DNA of 64,000 nucleotides from the NCBI RefSeq assembly GCF_900129565.1, contig NZ_FQWD01000006.1, positions 124,001 through 188,000 of the forward strand, in the 5' to 3' direction. Below, one piece after another: positions 8,616 through 17,630 of the stretch. The translations under genes were made by a program, and so were the position numbers. The notes under the pieces are model-generated. The model did no database searches. It saw only the letters and a program-made list of their open reading frames with translations, and was not told where the DNA came from. Source of the DNA: Marisediminitalea aggregata. Lineage in GTDB: Bacteria; Pseudomonadota; Gammaproteobacteria; Enterobacterales; Alteromonadaceae. Every line of letters starts with the position of its first letter. Positions within the stretch are counted from its first letter, which is position 1.

Positions 8616-8863
8616 ACCGCCCAACTAAGTGATTGATTTTTTTTGTTGCTCTAAAGCTTAGATCTTAAACAGCTTTCAATTCGCCTTTTCCTTATGCGTC
8701 AATGTCTGCAAGACATACAAAGCCCCCCGAAGCTTACATCCGTCTATTGTCCGCACTTGACCATTTTCATTCTAGGCATCTGCTGTTTTAGGCTACAATT
8801 GCTCTTTAGCAGTAGTGTTACAACAGATTGAGCCCTACTTTATTTACCTGATAATGTTAGAAC

Positions 8864-9205
8864 TCATCTATTTTTACCTAAACCAGGAATTCCTTCTTGA
8901 TATGGTTTGAAAGCATTACCTCGTCTTTTATGATTCATTCCTTTAGCCCTTGATAAGGGCAAGCCGTCTTTACTTGATGTCTTTCTCGTTTTCTTGTTTT
9001 TATGACTTTGTAGTTTTAGCCAATGTTTCACAGACCAATAAGCTAGCAAATTGGTTTTTAATTCAATATTTAAAGACTCTTCCGCCGCTTTATCACCTTT
9101 TTGAATACGACGACATAGCGTGTAAATCTTTTGTTTATAACTATGATTAGCAATGGACGTTTGACTAGGGCCAGAACCTTGCCGATTTAGCTTTTTAGTA
9201 CTCAT
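8864..9205 (-). CDS. Hypothetical basic island protein
   Basis: 113 residues, strongly basic, with many Lys/Arg residues in the C-terminal half (SHKNKKTRKTSSKDG, NHKRRG). The centre (about 25-65) is probably helical with a tryptophan-rich YWSVKHWLKL stretch. The composition would suit nucleic-acid binding, but there is no known motif. The ATG at 9205 has only a modest purine-rich site (AATGAGA). It is followed by no partner on its strand. Confidence 0.5.
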   Translation of the reverse strand: MSTKKLNRQGSGPSQTSIANHSYKQKIYTLCRRIQKGDKAAEESLNIELKTNLLAYWSVKHWLKLQSHKNKKTRKTSSKDGLPLSRAKGMNHKRRGNAFKPYQEGIPGLGKNR

Positions 9206-9493
9206 AAGATCTCATTCCAGAAAAATTAAAGTAGTGCACCATCTGCTTAATCCTTTAACCTCTCTGCTAGTTTATTGAAATTAAGCCGTTGAATTAACTA
9301 TCAGTCCAATTATTTAATTAAATATTCCTTGAATTAACAGTATCAACTAAACAACAACCCGATATCAGAAACTTGTAGCTAAAACCTAATCGAGAGTCGT
9401 ATTACCCGCCACCAACGTTTTACAAAGGACCCGTTTAATAATGATTTACTACGCGTCAGTCACGCGTGAAAGTGGCGTGAATGAATGTGAGAA

Positions 9494-9676
9494 TTAACTC
9501 AGCAATCGAAAAACGGCCTGTAATGCCCTTAACAGACGTTTTAAGAGTGGTTGGCGCTGGTGGATTACCTTTTTTATATTCGCTTTAACTGAGTGGCCCT
9601 GGTAGACAACTAAATGATTGCCGTTGGTCAGGCTCATATACATTAAATCATCTTTGATTTGTGTTTCGTCCATCAT
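9494..9676 (-). CDS. Small hypothetical island protein
   Basis: 60 residues if started at the ATG at 9676, which directly follows an AGAGGA ribosome site; an upstream ATG at 9688 has none. A second ATG follows immediately. The C-terminal half is basic and amphipathic (QPLLKRLLRALQAVFRLLS). No family is recognised. Its start overlaps the end of the interrupted frame at 9648-9896, an arrangement typical of translationally coupled genes. Confidence 0.5.
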   Translation of the reverse strand: MMDETQIKDDLMYMSLTNGNHLVVYQGHSVKANIKKVIHQRQPLLKRLLRALQAVFRLLS

Positions 9677-9896
9677 GGTTCCTCTCATTCAGCACTGTGA
9701 TGTTATCTACCAAACTATAAGCGTTAATCTCATATAACGCATCTTGCGCCATTCTGAGAAGATTTACAGCCGTTTGGAGTGTATGAACTACAACATCATC
9801 GTGTTCTATCCTGAAATCATCCGTTTAGGAGTTTCTCAAAGCTAAAAGATTACATAGTAATACTTCAGCCTGTTCGATTGTTTGTGTTGGCTTCAT
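9648..9896 (-). pseudogene. Gene broken by an in-frame TAA; DUF3077/DUF6124-like in appearance
   Basis: From an ATG at 9896 (preceded by GGTGGA) the frame encodes 23 residues, meets a TAA at 9825-9827, and then stays open for another 58 codons to a TGA at 9648. The part after the stop (TDDFRIEHDDVVVHTLQTA...) reads like a continuous helical protein. The TDDF-motif followed by VHA/VHT-type helix resembles the small DUF3077/DUF6124-type proteins often found in Pseudomonas, from memory only. The simplest reading is one nonsense mutation. The stop of this frame overlaps the start of the 60-residue gene at 9676. Confidence 0.5.
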
Positions 9897-10121
9897 TATC
9901 CACCAGCAATTGATTAATTTGTAATTAAAGCCTAGCTTACGGTGATAACATTGAAAACTGAACACTGTACCGGTTTATTGTTTACGGCGTAAGCTCGCAC
10001 TTTAAGCCCCTGCGTCAAAAGACACTCTTAGAGCAGTAGGAAAGTGCCGTCACCTGTTCTTTGCATAATAATGCTTGAGAACGTATGTTTAATATTTAAT
10101 AAGGCTAGCTCATAAACGTTT

Positions 10122-10508
10122 CTAATCTGAGTCAATGTAAATAGCTTTAGCTTTAATAACTTTATTAGATCCTGAATAATGACTTACAGAACCATTAGGG
10201 TTCTGTACTGGGACCAGAACTGACTCATTGTTTACACTATCAAGAAGTAAACCATTAGCTCCTAGCTTTGCAGCTTCAATTTTAAGCTCTTCAAGAACCG
10301 CTTCTATCTTTCCTTGTTCTGTCACAGCTATAGAAAACTTGCTAGAAGACTCTACAATTGCAATTAATTCATATTCCGCAGGTTCATTCACCAAAACTCT
10401 GACTTGTGAAGCATTTATAGGAGTTCGAGTTTCTCCGACTAAAATATGTGATGAAGCTGAGCAGCCACTAATAAAAATCGCCACTAAAAACAGATAAATT
10501 TTATTCAT
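10122..10508 (-). CDS. Predicted small lipoprotein of unknown function
   Basis: 128 residues when started at the ATG at 10508 (MNKIYLF), which is better placed than the ATG four codons upstream because GGAAC then lies in front of it. It has a signal peptide with lipobox ISGC. The mature part begins SASSHILVGETRTPI and contains KLGANGLLLDS, a pattern I associate with a common family of short uncharacterised lipoproteins in proteobacteria. No enzyme motif. It lies inside the island, close to the IS3 element. Confidence 0.7.
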   Translation of the reverse strand: MNKIYLFLVAIFISGCSASSHILVGETRTPINASQVRVLVNEPAEYELIAIVESSSKFSIAVTEQGKIEAVLEELKIEAAKLGANGLLLDSVNNESVLVPVQNPNGSVSHYSGSNKVIKAKAIYIDSD

Positions 10509-10520
10509 ATATAGTTCCAT

Positions 10521-10823
10521 CTAAATATACTGTGTCAAAATAAACTAACACTTACTTGAGAGGGCTACTAGCCTAGGGAAACTGAAATTTCTGTTTTTTA
10601 ATGCTATTACGGATAAACGTCCCGAATTATTAATATATAAGCTGGTACCAGAAACCCATCAAAGGGCCTTTGGGCGTCCTTGGGGTTCACTTGGGCTTTG
10701 TATGGTTTGGGGTGTGGTTTGATGTGAGGTTTTTATGGGATTTGTACCTTAAAAAATAATAACACTTACCTTGCCGTAATCTTGCCGTATTTTTTAATCG
10801 TAAACCTTATCCCAATCTTATCC
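10521..10823. other. Island stretch left of the insertion sequence
   Basis: No gene is visible. It includes the 5' region of the small lipoprotein gene and a low-complexity G/T-rich tract around 10650-10745. Its right end abuts the left inverted repeat of the insertion sequence. Confidence 0.5.
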
Positions 10824-10892
10824 TGTAGTGGCATAGTCATTTTGGCCACCTAGTTATGGGTGATATTATCACCCTGTAGATAAAACAGGTGA

Positions 10893-12091
<1,199 letters not shown>

Positions 12092-12220
12092 TTGTCTAAA
12101 ACTGATCAACGAAGTAGGTATGACCAATGTCCGTTTATGATGTATCAATTTCCAAAACCTAACGAAATGAGACTCCAATTTGCCAAGAAGCTAGGTGTAC
12201 ATCCTGATGATCTCTTTTAA
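12092..12220 (+). pseudogene. Fragment right of the insertion sequence, possibly a truncated gene
   Basis: Right after the element an open frame of 42 codons runs to a TAA at 12220. It looks protein-like, ending EMRLQFAKKLGVHPDDLF. An internal ATG pair at 12137 and 12140 could give a 27-residue peptide. Nothing matching a 5' portion is obvious left of the element. It may be the 3' end of an interrupted or deleted gene; I do not recognise the family. Confidence 0.35.
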
Positions 12221-12227
12221 CGGTTTA

Positions 12228-12268
12228 CCTGTCCTACCTGTACCCGAGTTTGGGACAGGTGGGACAGG
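12228..12268. repeat. Large imperfect inverted repeat
   Basis: The left arm CCTGTCCTACCTGTACCC pairs with the right arm GGGACAGGTGGGACAGG, with one mismatch and one bulge and a short loop (GAGTTT). Each arm itself contains two CCTGTCC-like units, so the site also has direct-repeat character. It lies between a forward gene fragment and the convergent nuclease gene, where it could terminate transcription. It could equally be a binding site left from the element's recombination or replication functions. Confidence 0.75.
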
Positions 12269-12288
12269 TTAAGTGCGATTTTTATAAT

Positions 12289-12684
12289 CTACGCTTTATC
12301 AAATGCCTTTTTGAAATTCTTTGCTTGCTGGTGAAAGCGAATATGTTCAGGATGCTTTAACTTACGCCGAGTGCTGTATTTGGGCGTAATATAACCCCAG
12401 TCTGCTCTTTTAGAGAAGTAGATAACAAAATCAATATCGTCTTCTTCACTCCACTGAGGGAGCACAACAATATTTTCGTCGCTAGTATCCACAGATTTGA
12501 CTTGAATGCGATAAAAATGATTTCCATCTGAAATGAGTACGTCCGTCTTTGCACCATGATCGACATACGGTGCGTAAACTTCCCATCCATCACGCTGCAG
12601 CCAAGTGCTGACAAGGTGTTCAAACGAGGTGTTTTCGTAATATTTACGAGCTTCTTTTGATATTAATTTAGATTTAATTGGCAT
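12289..12684 (-). CDS. PD-(D/E)XK nuclease-like protein (group I intron endonuclease type)
   Basis: 131 residues from the ATG at 12684; a GTG ten codons upstream (12714) is an alternative. The layout fits the PD-(D/E)XK fold: a first helix with a conserved Glu (FEHLVSTWLQRDGWEVYAP), then GAKTDVLISDG supplying the Asp, then YRIQVKSVD supplying Gln-x-Lys. This resembles the small PDDEXK family linked to group I introns and also found as solitary genes in islands. As a stand-alone gene its role is unknown. It could be a homing or defence nuclease or a nicking factor of the element. The neighbours do not encode a modification or immunity partner. Confidence 0.6.
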   Translation of the reverse strand: MPIKSKLISKEARKYYENTSFEHLVSTWLQRDGWEVYAPYVDHGAKTDVLISDGNHFYRIQVKSVDTSDENIVVLPQWSEEDDIDFVIYFSKRADWGYITPKYSTRRKLKHPEHIRFHQQAKNFKKAFDKA

Positions 12685-12709
12685 TGTAATAGAGTTCCAA
12701 ATCACCTGA

Positions 12710-12886
12710 AGCACTCTTGGTCGGGGTGTTCAGCGCCTATCAGCTTTAGGGCTAATACGCAATTTGGACCTACAAAACAAGCTTAAGCTTGAATCTCTAA
12801 AACAATGGAAGGCCATTCCTGCTGCCTATGCTCATGCAACTACAGCATTAATGATTCGACGTCCTTTGGACGGTAAGTCAGATTAA
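12710..12886 (+). pseudogene. Gene fragment next to the tRNA-proximal end of the island
   Basis: A 58-codon open frame without a start codon ends at a TAA. It reads GRGVQRLSALGLIRNLD near its beginning and ends ATTALMIRRPLDGKSD. It lies where an integrase gene would be expected, but I cannot recognise the R-H-R-Y residues of a tyrosine recombinase, so its origin stays open. Confidence 0.3.
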
Positions 12887-12905
12887 ATGTTCCAGTTTAA
12901 TATAA

Positions 12906-12947
12906 TAGACATTCTGAAAGGACACAACTGTCCATTATAAATGTCTA
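12906..12947. repeat. Nested inverted repeats beside the att site
   Basis: TAGACATT at 12906-12913 is the exact inverse of AATGTCTA at 12940-12947. Inside lies a second pair, GGACA (12920-12924) and TGTCC (12929-12933). The site is 60 bases from the tRNA-proximal repeat and in no gene. It could be a recombinase or regulator binding site left by the element. Confidence 0.6.
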
Positions 12948-13006
12948 CTATACGCCTACAATGACATATTATTTTTAGTTTTGTTAGTGAATACTATCGA
13001 TATAAG

Positions 13007-13032
13007 AAATGGTGCCCGGGGCCGGACTTGAA
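13007..13032. repeat. Right direct repeat of the island, at the 3' end of tRNA-Leu
   Basis: Exact 26-bp copy of 6205-6230. It covers three bases beyond the tRNA plus its CCA, discriminator, acceptor strand and part of the T arm. Confidence 0.9.
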
Positions 13033-13096
13033 CCGGCACGCTGTTACCAGCGAGGGATTTTAAATCCCTTGTGTCTACCAATTTCACCACCCGGGC
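13010..13096 (-). tRNA. tRNA-Leu (anticodon UAA)
   Basis: 87 bases on the reverse strand with encoded CCA. The acceptor stem starts GCCCGGG, the D loop has AAATTGGTAGA, and the anticodon loop ATTTAAAAT gives UAA. A long variable arm (CTCGCTGGTAACAGCGT) is typical of tRNA-Leu, and the T loop is GGTTCAAGTCC. It is intact although its 3' end is the integration site of the island. It is last in a Gly-Cys-Leu cluster reading leftward. Confidence 0.97.
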
Positions 13097-13141
13097 TTGG
13101 GTTGCACTTATGTGCTGGTGTGGGCTGGTTGCCCGAAGTAA

Positions 13142-13215
13142 TGGAGGCGGAACCCGGAGTCGAACCGAGATCCACGGATTTGCAATCCGCTGCATAGCCA
13201 TTCTGCCATTCCGCC
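13142..13215 (-). tRNA. tRNA-Cys (anticodon GCA)
   Basis: 74 bases with encoded CCA. The acceptor stem is GGCGGAA, the anticodon arm CGGATTGCAAATCCG shows GCA, and the T arm is CTCGGTTCGACTCCGGG. It lies 45 bases before tRNA-Leu in the same transcription unit. Confidence 0.97.
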
Positions 13216-13273
13216 ACTTTTGCGTAACAACTCAAGGCTAAACCTTATTTATAACGCAAACCATTCGAGAATT

Positions 13274-13349
<76 letters not shown>

Positions 13350-13486
13350 TTCGAATGTGGGAGGCATTCTACCTGCCCAAGGAAAAGTGTCAACTACAAA
13401 AAATGCCTTTCGCTGCCTTTTTAATCAAAAAAAGTTTGTTTGCTTAGAATTCGGTCATTTCGGTTTAAAATCAGCCTTTTCGCTGC

Positions 13487-14053
13487 TCAGGATTTGCCCG
13501 ATAGGTGTGGCCAAGCCGCTTTTGTATAGCTCACCATTGACCAAACAGACAACACGGTTGCGATATAAAGCAGACCATAACCCAGGCTTACCCAATAAAT
13601 TGGGAAACCCATAAACGTCTCAAGGCCAGAAAGCAATCCAATCAACGCTAACATTTGTGCTGTGGTCTTGGCTTTGCCAATAAATGACACCTGGACCGTG
13701 TCACGCACACCTTGCGATCCCATCCACTCTCGCAGTGCAGAAACATAAATTTCTCTTATCAGGAGTAAAATGGCTGGAATGGTAATAAACACTGAATCAT
13801 AAGTATGGGTGATCATGAGTAGCGCGGCAGCAACAATGAGTTTATCCGCTACAGGATCTAAAAACGCACCAAACGGCGTAGATTGTTCTAATTTACGGGC
13901 CAGGTAGCCATCAAACCAATCGGTGATCGCTGCAAACCAGAAAATAAATGCACCAGCTTCATGCGCCCAGCGCCAATCGAGAAAATACACACATACAAAT
14001 ACGGGGATAAGAATTACCCTAATCAGGGTAATAACGTTTGGGATTGTCCACAT
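13487..14053 (-). CDS. pgsA: CDP-diacylglycerol-glycerol-3-phosphate 3-phosphatidyltransferase
   Basis: A 188-residue inner-membrane enzyme that makes phosphatidylglycerophosphate, the committed step to phosphatidylglycerol and cardiolipin. The CDP-alcohol phosphotransferase signature is complete: D-G-Y-L-A-R, eight residues, G-A-F-L-D-P-V-A-D. The start at ATG 14053 (MWTIPN) matches family N-termini; a TTG two codons upstream is possible. It follows uvrC by about 100 bases and precedes the tRNA cluster, an order kept across gammaproteobacteria. Confidence 0.96.
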   Translation of the reverse strand: MWTIPNVITLIRVILIPVFVCVYFLDWRWAHEAGAFIFWFAAITDWFDGYLARKLEQSTPFGAFLDPVADKLIVAAALLMITHTYDSVFITIPAILLLIREIYVSALREWMGSQGVRDTVQVSFIGKAKTTAQMLALIGLLSGLETFMGFPIYWVSLGYGLLYIATVLSVWSMVSYTKAAWPHLSGKS

Positions 14054-14150
14054 ACACAACTCAGGGGGTGATCCTTATTATTTGACCGTATTGTCACACG
14101 ATACGTCACATTAAGGAAGTTTGAATCAAACAGGCGTTCTTTTCTGAGGC

Positions 14151-15968
14151 TTAATTGTGTAAATGATCATAGATGATGTCAGCAAGTTCCTCACTGATAC
14201 CCGGTACACTGGCTATTTCACCTTTGCTGGCTTTTTTCAGGCCTTGTAATCCTCCCATATATTTGATCAGGGATTGACGTCGCTTGGCACCAATACCAGG
14301 AATAGATTCGAGAGTGCTGGTCGTTTTTACTTTTTGCCGGCGATTGCGGTGACCAGAAATGGCAAATCGGTGAGACTCATCGCGGATATGCTGAATTAAG
14401 TGCAGCGCAGGTCGATCTGCATTCATAGGAATGGTGTCATGGGTATCTGCCAGAATTAACGTTTCCAGGCCAGGCTTACGTGTTGTGCCTTTGGCAACAC
14501 CTATTAACAAAGGTTTTTTGTCGTGGGGCCATTCCTCGAAGAACTGCTCAGCCTGAGACAACTGCCCTTTACCCCCGTCGATAAACAGAATATCTGGGAT
14601 CTTCTCGGCATCCTGCACATTTTTATACCGCCGGGCCAGTGCCTGCGCCATAGCAGCATAGTCATCTCCCGGCGTAATACCGTCGATATTGTAGCGGCGA
14701 TAATCGCTTTTCAACGGCCCTTCCCTGTTAAACACAACACAGGAGGCAACGGTTTGCTGACCAGAGGTATGGCTGATGTCAAAACACTCCATGCGCTGGA
14801 TAGGGTTTTCCCACTCTAAAGCGGCTTCCAGGTCGATGTAGCGTGCGAAAACAGATTTTTGTTGGCCGTATTGCGCTTCAAGTGCATTCAGCGCATTCGC
14901 CTGCGCCAATTGTAAATATTGCCGCTTTTCTTCACGCGCACCTTTGAACAATTTCACGCGATAATTGGCTTCCTGACTCAACAAATCCGCTATGGCAGTT
15001 TCATCACTTAATGCTTTGGGTAAGACAATTTGTTTAGGGATGACCTTGTTCCCAGCCAAGTAGAATTGAAGCAGAAACGCTTCGAAGATTTCATCTTCTG
15101 TAGCCGTAGAGGGCACTTTGGGGAAAAAGGCTTTGCTACCCAACAACTGACTATCGCGAATAAACATCACCTGAATACACGCCATGCTTCCTTTGAACGC
15201 AAAGCCGAAGATATCCATTTCATCCTGGGTACCCGCTACCCACTGTCTTTCCTGCACTTTACGCAATGCGTTGATCTGGTCGCGATAACGGGCTGCCGCT
15301 TCGAAATTAAGCTGCTCGCTGGCCTTTTCCATTTTTTCTACCAGCGAGTTAATAACCTGCTGATTTTTGCCTTTCAGAAACAGTCTTACCCACTGCACTT
15401 GCTCGGCGTATTCGTCGTCGGATACATAGCCTTTTACGCAAGGCGCGGAACATCGCTGCATTTGATACTGCAGGCAAGGTCGGCTACGAGCGCGGTAGTA
15501 GCTGTCTTCGCACTGACGAACCGGGAAAAGCTTCTGCATTGAACGCAAACTCTCGCGTACCGCCCAAGCACTTGGATACGGGCCAAAATATTCGCCTTTC
15601 TTTTTTTGTGGCCCGCGATGAAACGACAACCTGGGGTGTTCGTGATCAGACAGAAAAATAAACGGATACGATTTATCGTCGCGCAATAACACGTTGTAGC
15701 GCGGACGGTACTTTTTGATGAAGTTATTTTCCAGCAAAAACGCTTCGGTTTCGCTGTTCACTACCGTGACGTCCATCTGCGCGATCTGGCTTACCAGAGC
15801 TTTGGTTTTTGGGCTGTCGACGGTTTGTTTGAAATAACTGGAGACACGCTTCTTAAGGTTTTTGGCCTTACCCACGTAAATAACGTCACCAGCCTCGTTA
15901 TACATGCGGTACACGCCAGGCTGGTGAGTGAGTGTTTTCAGAAACGCTGAAGCGTCAAACTGGCTCAT
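14151..15968 (-). CDS. uvrC: UvrABC system protein C (excinuclease subunit)
   Basis: 605 residues. UvrC makes both incisions in nucleotide excision repair. The N-terminal GIY-YIG nuclease (about 14-90, GVYRMYN...VIYVGKAKNLKKRV) cuts 3' of the lesion. A cysteine-rich region (about 150-175) follows. The UVR domain that binds UvrB is near 205-240 (EKMEKASEQLNFEAAARYRDQ). The RNase H-like nuclease with its DISHTSG segment cuts 5'. The C-terminal helix-hairpin-helix pair (SIPGIGAKRRQSL, then ASVPGISEELADII) binds DNA. It starts 11 bases after uvrY, and the two form the classic uvrY-uvrC operon. Confidence 0.98.
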   Translation of the reverse strand: MSQFDASAFLKTLTHQPGVYRMYNEAGDVIYVGKAKNLKKRVSSYFKQTVDSPKTKALVSQIAQMDVTVVNSETEAFLLENNFIKKYRPRYNVLLRDDKSYPFIFLSDHEHPRLSFHRGPQKKKGEYFGPYPSAWAVRESLRSMQKLFPVRQCEDSYYRARSRPCLQYQMQRCSAPCVKGYVSDDEYAEQVQWVRLFLKGKNQQVINSLVEKMEKASEQLNFEAAARYRDQINALRKVQERQWVAGTQDEMDIFGFAFKGSMACIQVMFIRDSQLLGSKAFFPKVPSTATEDEIFEAFLLQFYLAGNKVIPKQIVLPKALSDETAIADLLSQEANYRVKLFKGAREEKRQYLQLAQANALNALEAQYGQQKSVFARYIDLEAALEWENPIQRMECFDISHTSGQQTVASCVVFNREGPLKSDYRRYNIDGITPGDDYAAMAQALARRYKNVQDAEKIPDILFIDGGKGQLSQAEQFFEEWPHDKKPLLIGVAKGTTRKPGLETLILADTHDTIPMNADRPALHLIQHIRDESHRFAISGHRNRRQKVKTTSTLESIPGIGAKRRQSLIKYMGGLQGLKKASKGEIASVPGISEELADIIYDHLHN

Positions 15969-15979
15969 TAATTCAGGTA

Positions 15980-16618
15980 TTAGGCCAAATCAATCAGCTT
16001 ATGACGTAACGCTAAATGCGTTAACTCGACGTCAGTACTGATATCAAGCTTATCGAACAAGCGATATCGGTAGGTGTTGACTGTTTTTGTAGCAATGTGT
16101 AGCTGCTCTGCTATGTCCGGCACTTTCTGGCCGCGGGTAATGCGCATCGCAATGTCCAGTTCCCTGCCCGACAAGTCGGTAAACGGATTATCGTTATCCG
16201 GCATTAACTTACTCATGGCAATACGCTGAGCGATTTCAGGACTCAGGTACTTCTGCCCTGCAGCTACTTTGTAGATAGCGTCGATCATCTCTTTTGACTC
16301 GGCATCCTTGGTCAAAAAACCAAATGCTCCAGCCTGGATAACCTGCATAGGAATCGGGTCTTCTTTTTGCATTGATAAGCCGATCACGCGGATGTTTTCA
16401 CCAATACGTAAAATCTGACGCGTCGCTTCAAATCCGCCCATCCCGGGCATATTCAAATCCATAAGCACCACATCCGGTGCATATTTACGGCAATATTTCA
16501 CAGCTTCTTCGCCGTCTTTAGCTTCACACACAATTGAAAAATCAACCACATCTTCAAGGATGCGTTTGATACCTGTTCTCACCAGGTCATGATCATCAAC
16601 TAATGCAATTTTGATCAT
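15980..16618 (-). CDS. uvrY: Response regulator UvrY/GacA/SirA
   Basis: 212 residues. The receiver domain (1-120) has acidic residues DDHD at 8-11, the phosphoacceptor Asp54 in LMDLNMPG, and conserved Thr/Ser and Lys (LTKDAE). A LuxR-type helix-turn-helix follows (about 145-205, LSGRELDIAMRITRGQKVPDIAEQL). In relatives it is phosphorylated by BarA/GacS and activates the small RNAs that titrate CsrA/RsmA. It is first gene of the uvrY-uvrC operon, with 11 bases to uvrC. Confidence 0.95.
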   Translation of the reverse strand: MIKIALVDDHDLVRTGIKRILEDVVDFSIVCEAKDGEEAVKYCRKYAPDVVLMDLNMPGMGGFEATRQILRIGENIRVIGLSMQKEDPIPMQVIQAGAFGFLTKDAESKEMIDAIYKVAAGQKYLSPEIAQRIAMSKLMPDNDNPFTDLSGRELDIAMRITRGQKVPDIAEQLHIATKTVNTYRYRLFDKLDISTDVELTHLALRHKLIDLA

Positions 16619-16900
16619 GTGAATCTCACTTTGGCTATTTATAGTCGTTATTTGGAACTGTCCAATACCCTGCCCGCCTGACTACTGCGCGAGCAAATTG
16701 CACCTATTCCTGTGCCTAACGCTCATAATAATCAATATTAACAACGAAGGTAAGTGTTTAAGTTAGGTAAATTAAATTTTAATGTAACCGGTAGACATTT
16801 TGGTAATGAAGTTAACTCTGTACCGCGTGTTTTGGCTGCTAAACACGTGAATAACAATGTTTCATTCACCCTATTCGTTTGAGCGCTTTTTCGCAGACAA
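16619..16900. other. Intergenic stretch upstream of uvrY
   Basis: No gene is seen. The stretch contains the leftward promoter region of uvrY and ends at the terminator of the first tRNA-Ser cassette. Confidence 0.5.
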
Positions 16901-16929
16901 TAAAAAACCCGCAACAGTGTGCGGGTTTC
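16901..16929 (-). terminator. Terminator of tRNA-Ser cassette 1
   Basis: On the reverse strand a 9-bp stem (AAACCCGCA with TGCGGGTTT) is followed by TTTTATTG. It lies 8 bases after the tRNA 3' end. Confidence 0.9.
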
Positions 16930-16936
16930 TTAAATA

Positions 16937-17028
16937 TGGCGGAGAGTGAGGGATTCGAACCCCCGGAAGGTTTGACCCTTCGCTTGATTTCAAGTCAAGT
17001 GCATTCAACCGGACTCTGCCAACTCTCC
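16937..17028 (-). tRNA. tRNA-Ser (anticodon UGA), copy 1
   Basis: 92 bases with encoded CCA. The acceptor stem is GGAGAGT, the anticodon arm CTTGACTTGAAATCAAG shows UGA, a long variable arm (GAAGGGTCAAACCTTC) is typical of tRNA-Ser, and the T arm is GGGGGTTCGAATCCC. It is identical in sequence to copy 2 at 17293-17384. Confidence 0.97.
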
Positions 17029-17041
17029 TGAGTTGCTGCGT

Positions 17042-17069
17042 ATCTTAATGATATTTTTGGTGCTGTAAA
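17042..17069 (-). promoter_or_regulatory. Promoter of tRNA-Ser copy 1
   Basis: On the reverse strand TTTACA is followed after 16 bases by TAAGAT, which ends about 14 bases before the tRNA 5' end. The same elements recur in front of copy 2 with nearly identical spacer, which supports the call. Confidence 0.7.
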
Positions 17070-17255
17070 GGGAAACTTTAACAAACTGAATCGTTTGGTT
17101 ATAAAACCGTCATAATTAATCGATTTAGGTATTAACTGATTAAAACGAATCCAGTTGCAAAACACATCCACGTTTTTATATAGCTTTATTTGTTCGGGCT
17201 TGGCGAATATAGATGTGTCTGAGCCAGTAATTGAATCAGAGATTACTCGCAGGCA

Positions 17256-17284
17256 ATAAAAAACCCGCAACAATGTGCGGGTTT
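17256..17284 (-). terminator. Terminator of tRNA-Ser cassette 2
   Basis: Same 9-bp stem as the copy-1 terminator, with one loop base changed, followed by the same T run on the reverse strand. Confidence 0.9.
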
Positions 17285-17292
17285 CTTAAATA

Positions 17293-17384
17293 TGGCGGAG
17301 AGTGAGGGATTCGAACCCCCGGAAGGTTTGACCCTTCGCTTGATTTCAAGTCAAGTGCATTCAACCGGACTCTGCCAACTCTCC
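17293..17384 (-). tRNA. tRNA-Ser (anticodon UGA), copy 2
   Basis: 92 bases, the same sequence as copy 1 at 16937-17028. It has its own promoter and terminator, so the two genes are separate transcription units arising from a tandem duplication. Confidence 0.97.
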
Positions 17385-17398
17385 GTGAAGTGATGCGA

Positions 17399-17426
17399 AT
17401 CTTAATGATATTTTTGGACCTGTAAA
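17399..17426 (-). promoter_or_regulatory. Promoter of tRNA-Ser copy 2
   Basis: TTTACA, 16-base spacer, TAAGAT on the reverse strand, matching the copy-1 promoter. Confidence 0.7.
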
Positions 17427-17630
17427 GTGTTATTTTGCATTTCGCCCACTGTTTGCCTGAGATTTATGCAAATCTACACATTAATTTACGATCATAGCTA
17501 AAAAGTAAACAATTCATTACTTTGATAGTTATTAGCTATTGAAATTCGGAACTAAAACCCATACAAATGCACTAAACTATAGCGTAATATGGTTTGCAAC
17601 TTAGTTAGGTCTATCCTATTGGAGGAAACA

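Larger units (their letters stand above)
16896..17427. repeat. Tandem duplication of a tRNA-Ser cassette (promoter, gene, terminator)
   Basis: The block from the terminator through the tRNA to the promoter (about 16896-17070) recurs at about 17251-17427, offset by 356-357 bases. The tRNAs are identical and the promoter and terminator nearly so, while the roughly 180 bases between the blocks are unrelated. Confidence 0.9.

Noticed and set aside
12710..12886. Fragment called as a tyrosine recombinase C-terminus
   Set aside because: No catalytic R-H-R-Y pattern could be recognised, only its position suggests it.
13009..13235. Several short open frames on both strands across the tRNA cluster
   Set aside because: They are translations of the tRNA-Leu, tRNA-Cys and tRNA-Gly genes and have no ribosome sites.
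15030..15542. 170-codon forward frame inside uvrC
   Set aside because: Antisense shadow of a well-conserved gene; no start signal.
16995..17273. 92-codon reverse frame between the tRNA-Ser copies
   Set aside because: It begins in the terminator of one tRNA and ends in the other tRNA; no ribosome site and no protein-like features.
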